Shown here: one piece after another, positions 33,636 through 45,360 of the stretch
Position numbering within the stretch: the stretch's first letter is position 1
How the letters are laid out: the number at the start of each line of letters is the position of its first letter
From: Opeltia flavorubescens
Lineage: Eukaryota > Ascomycota > Lecanoromycetes > Teloschistales > Teloschistaceae
Direction: 5' to 3'
Length of the DNA stretch: 64,000 nucleotides
NCBI GenBank assembly: GCA_000442125.1
Contig: KE546978.1
Location: 1,391,098-1,455,097 of the forward strand
Notes under the pieces: model-generated
Told to the model about the DNA's origin: nothing
The model's database searches: none
What the model saw: only the letters and a program-made list of their open reading frames with translations
Position numbers and translations under genes: made by a program

Positions 33636-36600
33636 CTAAGCGTACTCGTCTTTTTCCAAGCCTACATGTTTAGACAAGAAATCGTAACCCGCGACGATCG
33701 CTTCCATCCCAGCCTCATTTGCTCGGTGCTCGGGGTAGACGTCAAAGAGATGCGGCACACCTTCCACAATTCTAATGTCTGCGTCGACCTCCTGATCCCT
33801 GAGGGCCTCGAATGTCCGTATGCTCTGCTGCCACGGGATAAGATCATCTTCGCGAGGGTGAATAATGAAGGTGGGTGTTGCGTACAAGCCCCGACGAATG
33901 TTGGCCTGCGGACTGACTTGAGCAATGAGTTGTGGTGAAGGTGCTGCAGCCTCCGCTCGACTCCGCTTATCAAGCCCATGCAGAAGAACGTGCAACGTAC
34001 GACCGTGCCAATTCATGTACAATGCCAGCCGACTCCGCGCATCATCACTTGCCATCCACCCGCCCAGCGCTCGTTTTCGAGGAGGAACATTGTATGCCAC
34101 GATCGGCTGCTCAGAAATACCGGCCCACACATCATGGTCGAGCTCATACGTCAAAGATAAGCCTCGAGCCGCTGCAGTGTCGTCTCTGGAGCCAACAGGA
34201 ATGTTCGGTGTCGTCCAGAAAGAATCTTCATAATCGGTGGGGCAGTAAAAGGCGAGGATGGCATCGGGTGCTGAGATATTCCTTGCAGCACTTTGCCATG
34301 CAAGAGACATCGCCAGGTGACCTCCGGTGGACCACCCCACGGCCACAACTTTCTTCGCATCGACGTGAATGTCTTTACGCATGAGTGAAAGTTGAGGCAA
34401 CTCGTTCCTGATCCAAGCGAGAGCATCCAATACATCAGTCATCGGTCCTTTAGTGAGACTTGTTTCCGGACAAAGCCGATAGTCAACACTGATTGGTAGG
34501 AACCCGCGTGTCAGGAGCATTTGGGTCTGCTCTGGCCGAATGTCATCTCGCGAAAGCATGATGTGTCCTCCGCCGTGGATAATAAGTGCTAGGTCGCTGT
34601 TAGCCCGTTAGTACAGGAGATCTTTTCAATGGAGCTGGTATAAAGGTGCTTACCAACGGGCAGAGGTCTCCTAGGATCGATTGTCTCTTGAGGGTAATAG
34701 ATGTCTGCATGAAGGTCTAATCCATCCACCTTCTTGAATACCATTGTCTCCCGCGATTGATCGGCTTTCTCACCTCGCGCATCGAAAATCCGATCTGCCA
34801 TTGCATCGGTGTCAGGAGAATGTAGCCCATCGTAGGGTGAGGCCGTGATCACTCTTAGGATATCGGATTCTTTCGTCTCGCTATCGGTCCAATCTACCCA
34901 TTGGAATCCCGCAGTATGCAAGTCACGCTTCCAGCGCCACTCATCAGCCAATGCGTGGTCTCGACCGTCCTTGAAAAGCCACCAGCCTTCTAGGAGTCCA
35001 AAGACAAGATCAAACCAGAACAGATTCCGGGTGAGCTCGACAAGGCATACAATACCATCAGGACGCAACATTCTACGAATGTTGGTTGTACACTTCACTA
35101 GTTTTTGGGTGGCATGTATACAGTTGATTGAAACGATGATATCATACGCTCCAATCACTTCGGCGTCCGGATCTTGCTCGATGTCCAGCACTGCGTACTC
35201 CATAAACGACCACTTGGCGAATTTGCGGCGAGCTGCTGCAACAAGCGAGGAAGAAAGGTCTGTGAAGGTGTATGAGAATTTGCGTTTAATCCTGAGTCCG
35301 GCAAGAGTCTCGACAAGATGCTTGGTCGTTCCTCCTGTGCCTGCCCCAAGTTCGAGAATCTTGATCTCACGATCATAATCAATGCGCTCTAGGGCAGATG
35401 ACAAATATTGAGCAAGAAGTAAGCTCCCTGTCCTGAACATTGGCGCGTTGGTGTACACGTCCTCTAGCAGGGAGCGTGCAGCCGAGTCACGGAATATCAG
35501 TGCCAAAGGATCAGCTTTGCCAACGAGACAATCCGCAAGCCGAGGTGCCGTCGTATGAAGCAATTTAGTCTCTGAAGCGTGATGGGGAAATCTCTCCAAC
35601 ATGCGATTGTGCAAAACACTGGCAGGGGTATCAGGAACTGGCTCGGATGTGCGATGGTACATCGTGTCACTCATCCGCTCCGCAAGGCCACCAATTTCTA
35701 GGATTTTGAACAGCTGCCGAACAAGCTTTGTGTGATTCGGTTTGCAATTTGGCAAGCGGATGTGTTCGCCAACCTCAATCTTTCCTAGGTCACAGCCTAG
35801 AGTTTTGAAAGCTTCTACCACATACTGTTGAACGAGCTGAGATTGCAGTGGAAATACCTCGGTACTGAAATTTGCAAAGGAGGTCTCATTGGCATAGTCA
35901 TCATAGAGTCGTCTCACCTGAAGGAAGCTCTCGCGGCTTTTGACCGCTACATTGGATTTCGGCTCTTCTTGTCGTCCCTTATCACTCTTGACTACTGGAG
36001 CCGGCGCCGCGTCTGATCTCGGGTCATCAAGAGAGTCCTCGACTAGCGTTGTAATTGATTTCGCATCACTGTCAACTGCGTCCGCTGGTTGGATGCGTCC
36101 TCCGAGCGAAAGCACATCGCTGCACTCTTGGAATTGCCCTTGAGTCAAACTCACACGAAAGCGCTTGCTAATTTCCGCAAGCACTTCAGTGACAAGCAAC
36201 GAATCAATTCCGAGGTCATTAAGAGTGGTGGCAGGTAAGATCTCTTCGATAGGAATCTCGAGAATCTCACTGAACATCTTGCGGATTTGGTGAATCACGT
36301 CAATACTGCCATTATGGCTCTCCACCAGCAACTGATTTCGGGAAGCTTTCTGAGTTTTCCCGACTGCGGACTGTTTGGGAAGCGAATTCTGTATGACCGA
36401 TTCCTTTGAATATCCATCATCAGCCGGTGTAGGCAAACACGATTGATATCCAGAGTCATCCATGTGTTCGCTGTTGGTTTCACTCACGTCAGCCCCTGTG
36501 TGCGTTGCCGTGTTGAGTCTCGTCAGTGTTCTCGCCAAAACTCTGAGTGGTACACTATGGAATCGAGCACCCATAATGGCTACAACGAGAGTCTTGGACG

Positions 36601-39600
36601 CAGCGTCATATACCAGTATATTGTTCAGCACGTCGATCTTAGACGTCCTGTCATACTGCGAGTAAACGGTCCATGTCCGAGATTCAGATTTATCCGTAAC
36701 GAATGTTTCTGAAAGTATGATTTCGTCCACAGCGGTACACATGAAAACCTCATCTTTCTTACGTGAGGATAGGCGATTGACATGAACGCCTGCAACTTGC
36801 AGAAAGTTGTCCAAGGGGATCGGATCACAAACGACGGAAGCCATGCCCCATAGTGGATCTCTGGGAAGGGACACATGGCCGACGGCCTCATGATCCAGTG
36901 CCGAGACACTTTGAACACCGCGATAATAATCCGCATAATCGACCACCTCGGAAAAGAGCTCGTACACTATAGGTCCACTGATCCCTGTTGCCGATGGTAT
37001 AGCCAGAATGCGATCAGCGCGAGAACTCTTCGCGAACCTTTCAAGCAATGACAGACGACTTTCAACAAAGCCGCTTCCAACGGGTATAAGGTTAATTTGG
37101 CCTTTGGCATGCTCTGTGGCGTCTTCATTGATCCTCTTATCCTTGGATTGCTGGCTGAAAACCACAAAATTCCACTGATTCGCCGCCCTTCTCGAAAACC
37201 GCATGAAGACTGTCAAAGCATCATCTAGTCCAAGAGGCGCCGACATGCTAAGGTTCTCAATATGTGGCGGCGTCGCATTCAAGTATTCGGTACTGACGAT
37301 TGCCATAGCGCATCTGGTGGCAATCTCGATGTACATGGATGCTGGGCATAAACTCTGGCCAGCGACCGCATGCCCCTGACAGCCAAGCTCGAAGACATGA
37401 TAAGAGGTATCCACTTGGAACAAATACTCACCAGTGTCGGCACCGTCCTGAATTAGCTCTACTAGGCTTGGCTCCTTGACTATTGTGTCGTGAAGATTCA
37501 TGGACGAAGTTCCCTTTGACCTTGGCTTGTAATCAATCCAATGATGGACCTGCTCGAATTGATACGGTGGGAGATTATGATGGCCATAGCGGTGTCTGGA
37601 AGAAGGATGGAAAAGCCAATACTGGACTGAACTTCCGGATGACCAAAGCTGGCAGGCAGCATCAGCAAGATTCTTTGTTGCCTTGAAACTGCTTATATCC
37701 ATGGAGATGAAAGTATGTGTGTTTTCGGGGCTGCGGACGATCCGACGTGCCATGGCGATGATAGGAGACGTTGAGCCTGCCTCGAGCCATATGGCTGAAT
37801 GGAAACGTCCACTCAATCGTTGGACAGCATCGGCAAAGTATACTGGCTGCCTCGTATGCTGGACAATCTCCTCGGCTGTGAATTGCGACCAATTTTCATG
37901 CGCAGAGCAAGTTTCGATATGAATGCGAGGCGGTCGTATATCGATAGACTCAGCTACATGTCGTAACTCGTTCAGTATACCATCTGCAACGTAGGAATGG
38001 TATGCGTGAGTATTTCCAAGTCGAGTGATCTTGTATGCTTTGCATTCCTCCTCCACCCTTGCCATGGACGCAGTATCGCCCGCAAGTACGAAGCTGCGGG
38101 GACCATTATGGCAAGCCACCTCTACCCGCAAACCGCTTATTGCATTCACGATATCAAGGACGACATCGACCTCCTCACGATAACATTCCACTGACAGCAT
38201 GCGACCACATTCCGGACCCCAAACGTCTCGGATAAGGCGAGCCCGACCAGAGACAAGGCGGAACGTGTCCTCAAGCGTCATCGAGTCAGCAACACACATC
38301 GCTGCTAGCTGACCAAAGCTATGTCCGATCAAAGTATCGATCTCAAGGCCACTGTCAAGCCAACATCTAGCAGAAGATACTTGCAAAGATAGCAGCATAC
38401 AATGAAGGGCCACAATGTCTTCAACTGGCTGATTCCGAAAGATGTCAGGGTAAATGCTTTGAAGCCCGACTTTTTGACAAGCCATATCGCACTCATCCTA
38501 GACAAACTAGTCAGCATCAACGGGCTAAGACTCGAAGGCCGTGGGCTGCGAAGAGCTACATACCAAGTGCTTCCGGAACAGATCAGAGGAATCATACAAA
38601 TCCTTCGAGACGGTGACGGTGTTGCCCGTTTGTCCACCGAATGCCATTACTACCGACTGCTTTCCCGTTCGGGTAATTTTTGGCTCATCCAGATAAGCAA
38701 TTTCCTTCACATCACTGGCTGTGAACGCAGTGCGAAAGTCAAACGAAGGATTACTTCGCCTAGCTATGTTGTAGGCGATATCAGCAGCCGGTGTCCCTGC
38801 CCCAGACAGAGATGTCTTCAGTGCGTCCAGGTACATCTTGACGCTATTTTCAGACTTTGCGGAGATCATGATCGNATAGACGTCAGCGGACAACGAGCTC
38901 TGGCCATTTGCTAAACCTTTCCTTGAACGTGACGAAGGCTCCTGGTGTGGACGCAGAATAATTGCAGCATTGCTACCTGCAGCACCATAGTTGTTCACTA
39001 GCGCAAGATGCCGTTGCGCGACCCATGGCTGAAGAGTCGTTGGGATTTTTATCCTGTCAAGCGGAGAGTGCTGAATGCGCGGATTGAGAGATTCAAAATT
39101 GGCCTGCTTAGGAATTGTCTCATGCTGCATCATCAGAAGAGTCTTGATGACGGCAGCAGCACCCGAAGCAGCTTCCGTATGTCCAATGTTGTCTTTGACA
39201 GAACCCAAAAATAATCGTTCATTCCGGGATGATCCAGTGAGCGCTAGGCGGACGCTTTCATATTCTATGGGGTCACCTACCGGAGTTCCAGTGCCGTGGG
39301 CTTCGACAAAAGTCACATGGCTAGGTTCAACGCAAGCGGCGGAGAGGACTTTCTTGTACAGCGAGCTTTGAGAATGCGAGTCTGGAACTGTGATGGGACT
39401 GCTATTTGAACCTTGATTGACAGCAGATGCGGCAATGAGTCCAAGGACCGGGTCACCGTCGTCTATGGCCTTGGAAAGTGGCTTCAAGAACAGCATACCC
39501 GCGCCTTCACCACGGCAGTAGCCACTAGCTTGCGCATCGAACGCTTTGGACGATCCATTCGGATTTAGGAAAGATGCGGCAGCAAGGTTCTGGTGCAGGT

Positions 39601-41414
39601 CGGGACTCGTGATGACGTTGACTCCGCCAGCTAATGCTAGAGAGCATTCTCCGCCGAGTAGTGCCTGTTGCAGAATATCAGCTAACTCACTCACTCAGGA
39701 TCTATACCAAGCCAAACCTTGCACGCTGTGTGAATTGCCACGGCCGATGACGAACACGCCGTATCGAATGTAATTGACGGACCTTCCCACCCAAAGAAAT
39801 GACTAATACGACCACTAATGAACGACCGAAGAGTTCCCAGAGCGGAGAATGCATTCGCATCTTCAGATGCGACATTGGCTTCGTACTCGACAGCCCCAAC
39901 ACCAAGGTAACAGCCAACGTCGATCTTCCTCTCCGAAACCGGTGCATTGCAATATCCCGCAGACTCTAGCGTCTCGTAAGCAACCTGTAAAGCAAGCCTT
40001 TGCTGCGGATCCATGGACTTTGCTTCTCTCCCTGAGACTTCGAAGAATCTATGGTCGAACACATCAGGATGCTCGAGAAAATTACCCCAGAAACTGTCTA
40101 ATTTCGGCCCTCTGGTGACATCTGTTTGTTTGAATCGCCAATCTGGGAGCTTGCCAAATGAAGTCTTGCCCGAGCTGATTAATTGCCAGAACTGTTCCAC
40201 CGAGTCTGCTCCAGGGTAACGGCATGCCATGCCTACCACTGCAATTTCTTCCGGTCTTCCTGTAGGAGTGTGGAGAGTCTTATGTGATACGCTATTCGTG
40301 AGTCCTATATGCTGATTGGGCAACAAGGAACGCGGAATGCAAGATTCACCTCCAAAGGAAACAAAATCAATGGTTTCTGAAGGTATATCTCCTACAGTCG
40401 ATCTGATTGTTTGAAACCAATGAGCCCGCTTGCACAAAATATTGTCTATTGCGATATGATGTAGACTGCCCGACGAGATCACTTCAGCATCGGCAGTAGA
40501 TCTCAGGGGTAAATGAAGCTGGCTCGCGTTTGGCAATTTGAGGCTGTCCGTCTTGTCACAAAGCTGCCTTAGAAGCTGAGCAGACTGCGCATGTTTTGCG
40601 TGATGATATGAACCATCAAGACCGATGGCCGTTAATGTTATACCACCCTGACGTAATCGAGAGCAGAACGACTCTTCATCACGTGTAGGTAAGGTAATTG
40701 TCAGTGTGTTTATATCTGTTATGCATGAAACGTAAGCCTAGTGATAGTCAGCTTTGTCCCTGATCAGTCTTGTCCAGAGGAACATACGTTAGGAAATCGA
40801 TCCAGACAAGTGTCAAGGTACGTCCGTTCCGAATCTTTTTTCCAGCGGACAGATATTGCGGTCATATGGTTTACTACATCCCCTGATGCTTCTTGCGCAT
40901 CAATAATGATACCAATACACGCCGCCAAGCGCAAACTATTCGACACCGCTGCTTTGAACTCCGTCCAATTCCTGGAAGATGCAAGTGCAGCAGCGGATAG
41001 AAAGCCAATACAGAAACCCTGCGCTGCTTCAAAGCTAGGTAATCCGTCTTCTTGGTTGGAATTTCTAGATATTCGAAAAAGGTCAATGACGTGAGATACG
41101 ACCGTCAGTGGAGCCAAGTGAGTGTTGGATAGACGTTGCAGATCCAGGCTGCTTTTCCCATTCGCAAAGTTCTGGAGCTCCTCGAATTTTGTTTTCCCAT
41201 CGATGCCGGTAGCAAACGGTAGGTTTTCCAGTGTAGGCCATAGCGATGGAAGTCTGGCTAGTGTTTCGGCCAGAAAGACGAGATCGGGATCGTTGTTGAT
41301 GACAGTTTGTACTTCAATGATACGCTCGTGCGTCCATTTGGTTATCTGTGGGCCAAAGAGAGCGATGCGGTGTTTTGAAGTGCCATTTGTGACAGCATTA
41401 GAAAGTCTAGTCAT
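33636..41414 (-). CDS. Non-reducing polyketide synthase, SAT-KS-AT-PT-ACP-CMeT-esterase
   Basis: Five exons, 41414-40788, 40737-39718, 39664-38564, 38497-34654 and 34588-33636, encode 2514 residues with consistent phases. Domains in order: starter-unit acyltransferase (GFCIG, Cys135); ketosynthase from about 372 (DTACSSS with Cys537, His672 in EAHGTGT, His711 in GHTEAASG); malonyl acyltransferase (GHSFG, Ser976); product template with the His motif CQGHAVAG (His1292); one acyl carrier domain (LGIDSL, Ser1682); C-methyltransferase with the SAM loop [12 protein letters not shown] (about 1963-1974); and a terminal alpha/beta-hydrolase (HGGGH oxyanion region, GWSTGG with Ser2284, late His in VPHLFDVYP). 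This order is that of fungal synthases of mono- or dimethylated orsellinic-type acids. It condenses acetyl/malonyl units, methylates the chain and releases a carboxylic acid. An N at 38875 hides one residue. No reductive release domain is present. Confidence 0.95.
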
Positions 41415-42054
41415 TGTTGCGTCTCAGCAGTATTCACTCCTCGGGCATTGTTGTGTTCATTGTTTGGTATCTCTGTACAGAAAAACTTCTTCGTGAATCA
41501 AATTATTTGATGATCTACAATATCCACCTGACAAACAATCTCCATGCAAACTTCACCGCTCTAGGCAATTCCTTGAGAGTGCTCCCTGTTAATCGGACCC
41601 TAATGATTGAAAACGCCCCACGGAGGCTTGCAGAGACGAAGACCAATGATAATTGGCTCGTTTGACGGAATACTTGGTGTTCCTGCAACTAAATCCTTTG
41701 GCGAGGTAGCTGCTGGGACCGAGTATTTACAACCTTTCACGTACAACATACCGGACTTTACCTACGTCATATCCTCGAGAGTTCGGGATGTGGGCACGCA
41801 GTGCACTACGTGGGCCTCGAGCGGAACCTTTCGGTAAGAGAGAGAGGTGTGAAGGATCTAATATTGGTAATCGAACCTTGGGTCTCCGTGCTGGCTGGGC
41901 ATTCTCCCATGTCCTCTTCGATCAACCACGAGATCCTAATCACGTCATCGCTACTCCAGAGAAACTTCTGGATGTCTCGCAGTAACATTTACGTGCCTTC
42001 ATCAAGAATTGGTCAACCTTCTCAAGCGTATTCCGCCTCTATAGTACCGCAACA
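41415..42054. promoter_or_regulatory. Divergent promoter of PKS and second P450
   Basis: A 640-bp shared promoter between the two start codons. Only a weak version of the cluster motif is visible (CCGAGTA at 41719-41725). A TTCACTCCTCGGGC stretch around 41432-41445 is similar but interrupted. Small open frames are not supported. Confidence 0.55.
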
Positions 42055-44237
42055 ATGCATCTTCCACAATCGCTGGACACCGGCGAAATAGCTCCACGGC
42101 TTCGCGTATCAATCACACTCTTCCTGTGTATAGCGTCAGCCCTCATTGCACTGCAACTATGGCGGACATGGTGGCGACTCAGGCACATCCCAGGCCCGTT
42201 CCCGGCAAGCATCACCAATTTCCAACGAATGAGCTGGATTGGGACAAAGCGCGCACATCTCATTCTGCAGCAAATACACGAAAGATATGGAGAAGTGGTA
42301 AGGATAGGTCCGAATATGGTATCGTTTAGCAATCCGGAAGCTATTCCTGTTGTTTATCCCATGAGGCCTGGGTTTCCTAAGGTGAGCTTCTTTATCCATA
42401 TTGCAAGGGCGATTTGAAGATCTTAGGTTTTCGGCCACGATGTGTTTTGATTGATCGTCGTACAGAGCGATTTCTACGTAACCCTCAGACCATACACCCG
42501 CGGCGGAGGCGCCCTCCACGCCGTCTTCAACACCACCGACGAGAAACTCCACAAGGAGATTAAAAGCCCCATCGCACCCATGTTCTCCATGACCAACATC
42601 ACTTCCTTCGAACCCCTCGTCAACGACGTCCTAAAATGCATCACCGAGCAGTGGGATCGACGTTTTGCGGCCAAGGGCGAGATCTTTGACCTGGGCCAGT
42701 GGCTCCAGTTTTTTGCGTTTGATGTTATGGGGACTATGACTTTCTCGAAGAGGTATGGGTTTTTGGATGAGGGGAAGGATGTTGGTGGGATGTTGGGGAC
42801 TATTGTTGATTTTATGAGGGGGGCTGCGCCCGTAAGTCTTTCCCAATAGATTGCATCTGGGAAAAGGACTGATAGTGTGATGACAGATGACTCAAGTCCC
42901 ATGGCTCGATTGGCTCTTGCGGAAGAACGTCGTTGCGGATTCTATCCAGCAGGTTTTCCGGCGAACAGCCTCCCTTTCTATCCTCGGCTTTGTCGCCAAA
43001 GCCATTGAGGAGAAACGTACCAGACTGGCGAATAAGGAATCCAACTCGGATGGGAAGGTGGAAAAGAAAGATTTCCTCACGGGATTTTTAGAAGTACAGC
43101 AGAATAATCCGGGGATACCAGCCTGGTAAATCCCACCTCTCCCTGATCTTCCCCCGACTACATTCTCCAATGTTCTCTATTTGCCAGATGTTAATTGAAT
43201 GTTACCGGCAGGGCCCCAACAGCATGGACCTTCTCCAACGTCATCGCAGGCTCCGACTCCACGGGTAGCGTCATGCGCACAATCCTCCACAACCTCCTCC
43301 TCTACCCTCATACCCTCTCCACCCTCCTCGCCGAATTAAAATCCTCCCCCCTTTCTCAACCCTACCCCTCCTACAGCGAAGTCCGCGACCTCCCCTACCT
43401 CGACGCTTGCGTCCAGGAAGGCGCACGCATGCATCCCCCCTTCGCCCTCCCGTTTGAAAGAGTGGTTCCTGAGGGGGGCGTTACGGTTTTGGGCCATTGG
43501 TTGCCGGGGGGCACGGTGGTGGGGGGTAGTCCGTATGTGGTGGGCAGGGATAGGGGGACTTTTGGTGGGGATGCGGAGTTTTGGCGACCTGGGAGGTGGG
43601 TGGGCGTTGGAGGGGAGGAGAGGAGGAGGATGGAAGGGGGGGTGTTGAGCGTGAGTCCTCCCTTCTGGAATGACGTTGTAAGCTACGTCCGTGATTTTGT
43701 GACTGACCTTTTTTGGGGGAGGAATTTAGTTTGGTGCTGGACGGAGGGTTTGTTTGGGGAAACATATTGCTATCTTGGAGATTAAGAAATTGATCTCTGT
43801 GCTTGTTCTTAACTACGAGGTCAGTCCCCCCCCTCCCGCTCCCCTCTCTCTTCCCTCCACCCTCTTCTCTTTCCTCACTACCCCAGTCCCCTCCCCACAC
43901 CTCACTCTCACCACCCCAACCCCCTCCCATCACAACCCCTCCCCATTTTCCCCAAAACCCATCTAACTCTCACAACTAGATATCCATCGTCGACCACCAC
44001 CGCTTCGAAACAGAAAATTCCTGGTTCTTCTTCCAGAGGGGACTTTATGCGCGTATTCAAAAGCGGTCGGAGGATGGTGCTCTTAAGGAGAAGAAGGAGG
44101 AGAAGGGGGAGAGGGGGGAGAGGGAGCAGGAGAAGGAGCAGGAGGAGGATGAGGATGAAGGAAACGTGATTAAGCATGGGGAAGTTATGGGGGCGAGAAG
44201 ACATACGCTTTCGAGGCCGATGATGGGCTGGGAATGA
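42055..44237 (+). CDS. Cytochrome P450, pisatin demethylase-like, with charged C-terminal tail
   Basis: Six exons, 42055-42381, 42466-42831, 42887-43125, 43212-43650, 43730-43819 and 43980-44237, give 572 residues. After an N-terminal membrane anchor (about 17-37) and the hinge [10 protein letters not shown] comes the family stretch [20 protein letters not shown], then [16 protein letters not shown]. This matches fungal P450s annotated as pisatin demethylase-like. The I-helix is [10 protein letters not shown], ExxR is in QEGARMHPP, and the haem loop [10 protein letters not shown] (Cys465) begins exactly at an exon start. The last 50 residues contain a Lys/Glu/Arg/Asp-rich segment that ordinary members lack. 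The intron before it is the longest in the gene (160 nt) and almost pure pyrimidine. A 20-base N gap starts 29 nt after the stop. Presumed role: oxidation or demethylation of the cluster product. Divergent from the PKS. Confidence 0.88.
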
Positions 44238-45360
44238 TGCGTGGGGGGAGGGGAAAGAGGGGTGAGNNNNNNNNNNNNNNNNNNNNGGGGGGGGTGTTTG
44301 GTGAGGGTTTGAGTGATACCGGTGGAGGTTTTGGGGATGCAGCGGTTGAAATGTTTTGATTTATTTGGTAGACGCCTATGGGTTTTTCCCCATCACCGAA
44401 TCATTGTAAAATATGCGGGGAGGCTCTTTTTTTTTAATGTGGATTGCCACATTACTTTGATGAAAAAACAGGGGTGAATGGACTAATTCAATTCGGGACC
44501 TTGTTATTTGACACCTTAATGTTTTTAGTAAAAAGTATCCCTTCAGGACGTAGAGTGTTAGTAAAATAGGTAGTTGGTTTGGACCGTGGGGCTGCGCCAG
44601 CGAGATTTTGAGCGTATACGGATGCTCGGCGGCGTGTAAAATAAACTGGTTTCGTGTGTGAAGGGTAGAGGATGACTAGACACGGGAGATAAATAACGGA
44701 GTGCACCAAGTGCCTTATCTATACTAGGCCTGATAAGGAATTTTCCGCCACCTGCATCAAGGATTTGGCAGCTTGAAGTTGGGGATCTATGTTCTCGGGG
44801 GATTGTCATATAGCGGAAAAGCTTCGTCAGGGGACGAGGTCTTCTCAGTAACGAGCATGTATCTAGGAAGAATGGAGTGGCGAATGGATTGATGGATCAA
44901 TTCCTTGTATTCAATGTCTTTGGGATAGAAAATGTTGTTCTCTGTGATGTTCAATGTAGTTCCTTGGGTTTGTTCAACCGGGATTCCTTCCTTTAGTTTT
45001 GAAAGGTGAGAAAGGTGTCAATCTAGAGTTCTCTTAAACATACAGTGATATAATCAAGTTTGATCCGGCGTCCAATTTATTATTCTTTCAACTCATTCCG
45101 AGAAATATGGCTTTAGAAAAAGTGTTAGCCCGATAAAAGTCGAGGAGCACGGTACGGCTAAGAATTGATCCGGGGAATAGGTATATTGTAAATAAGACAA
45201 GAAAAGCCTTAGGGAGTATCAAAAGTCGTTATACCAGACACTAGACTTTTTGGCCTACCATTCCCGCTCCGGGTATACTACAACTCCTTCTGATGCTGTG
45301 GACTACACTGTGACCTTGGCCGATATACAAATGCTCGAATAAAGAAGAGCCACCACCTGA
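44238..45360. other. Intergenic region right of the cluster, contains assembly gap
   Basis: No gene seen. The left 100 nt are G-rich around the N gap; the rest is AT-rich with short unrelated frames. It separates the second P450 from the 3' end of the Zn2Cys6 gene and is the likely right cluster border. Confidence 0.55.
44267..44286. other. Assembly gap of 20 Ns
   Basis: Twenty consecutive Ns flanked by purine and poly-G sequence. The round length suggests a placeholder, so the true gap size is unknown. Confidence 0.97.

Noticed and set aside
33721-33735. GCTCGGGGTAGAC similar to the flank of a cluster motif copy
   Set aside because: It lies in the PKS esterase coding sequence and lacks the TTA of the motif; chance match.
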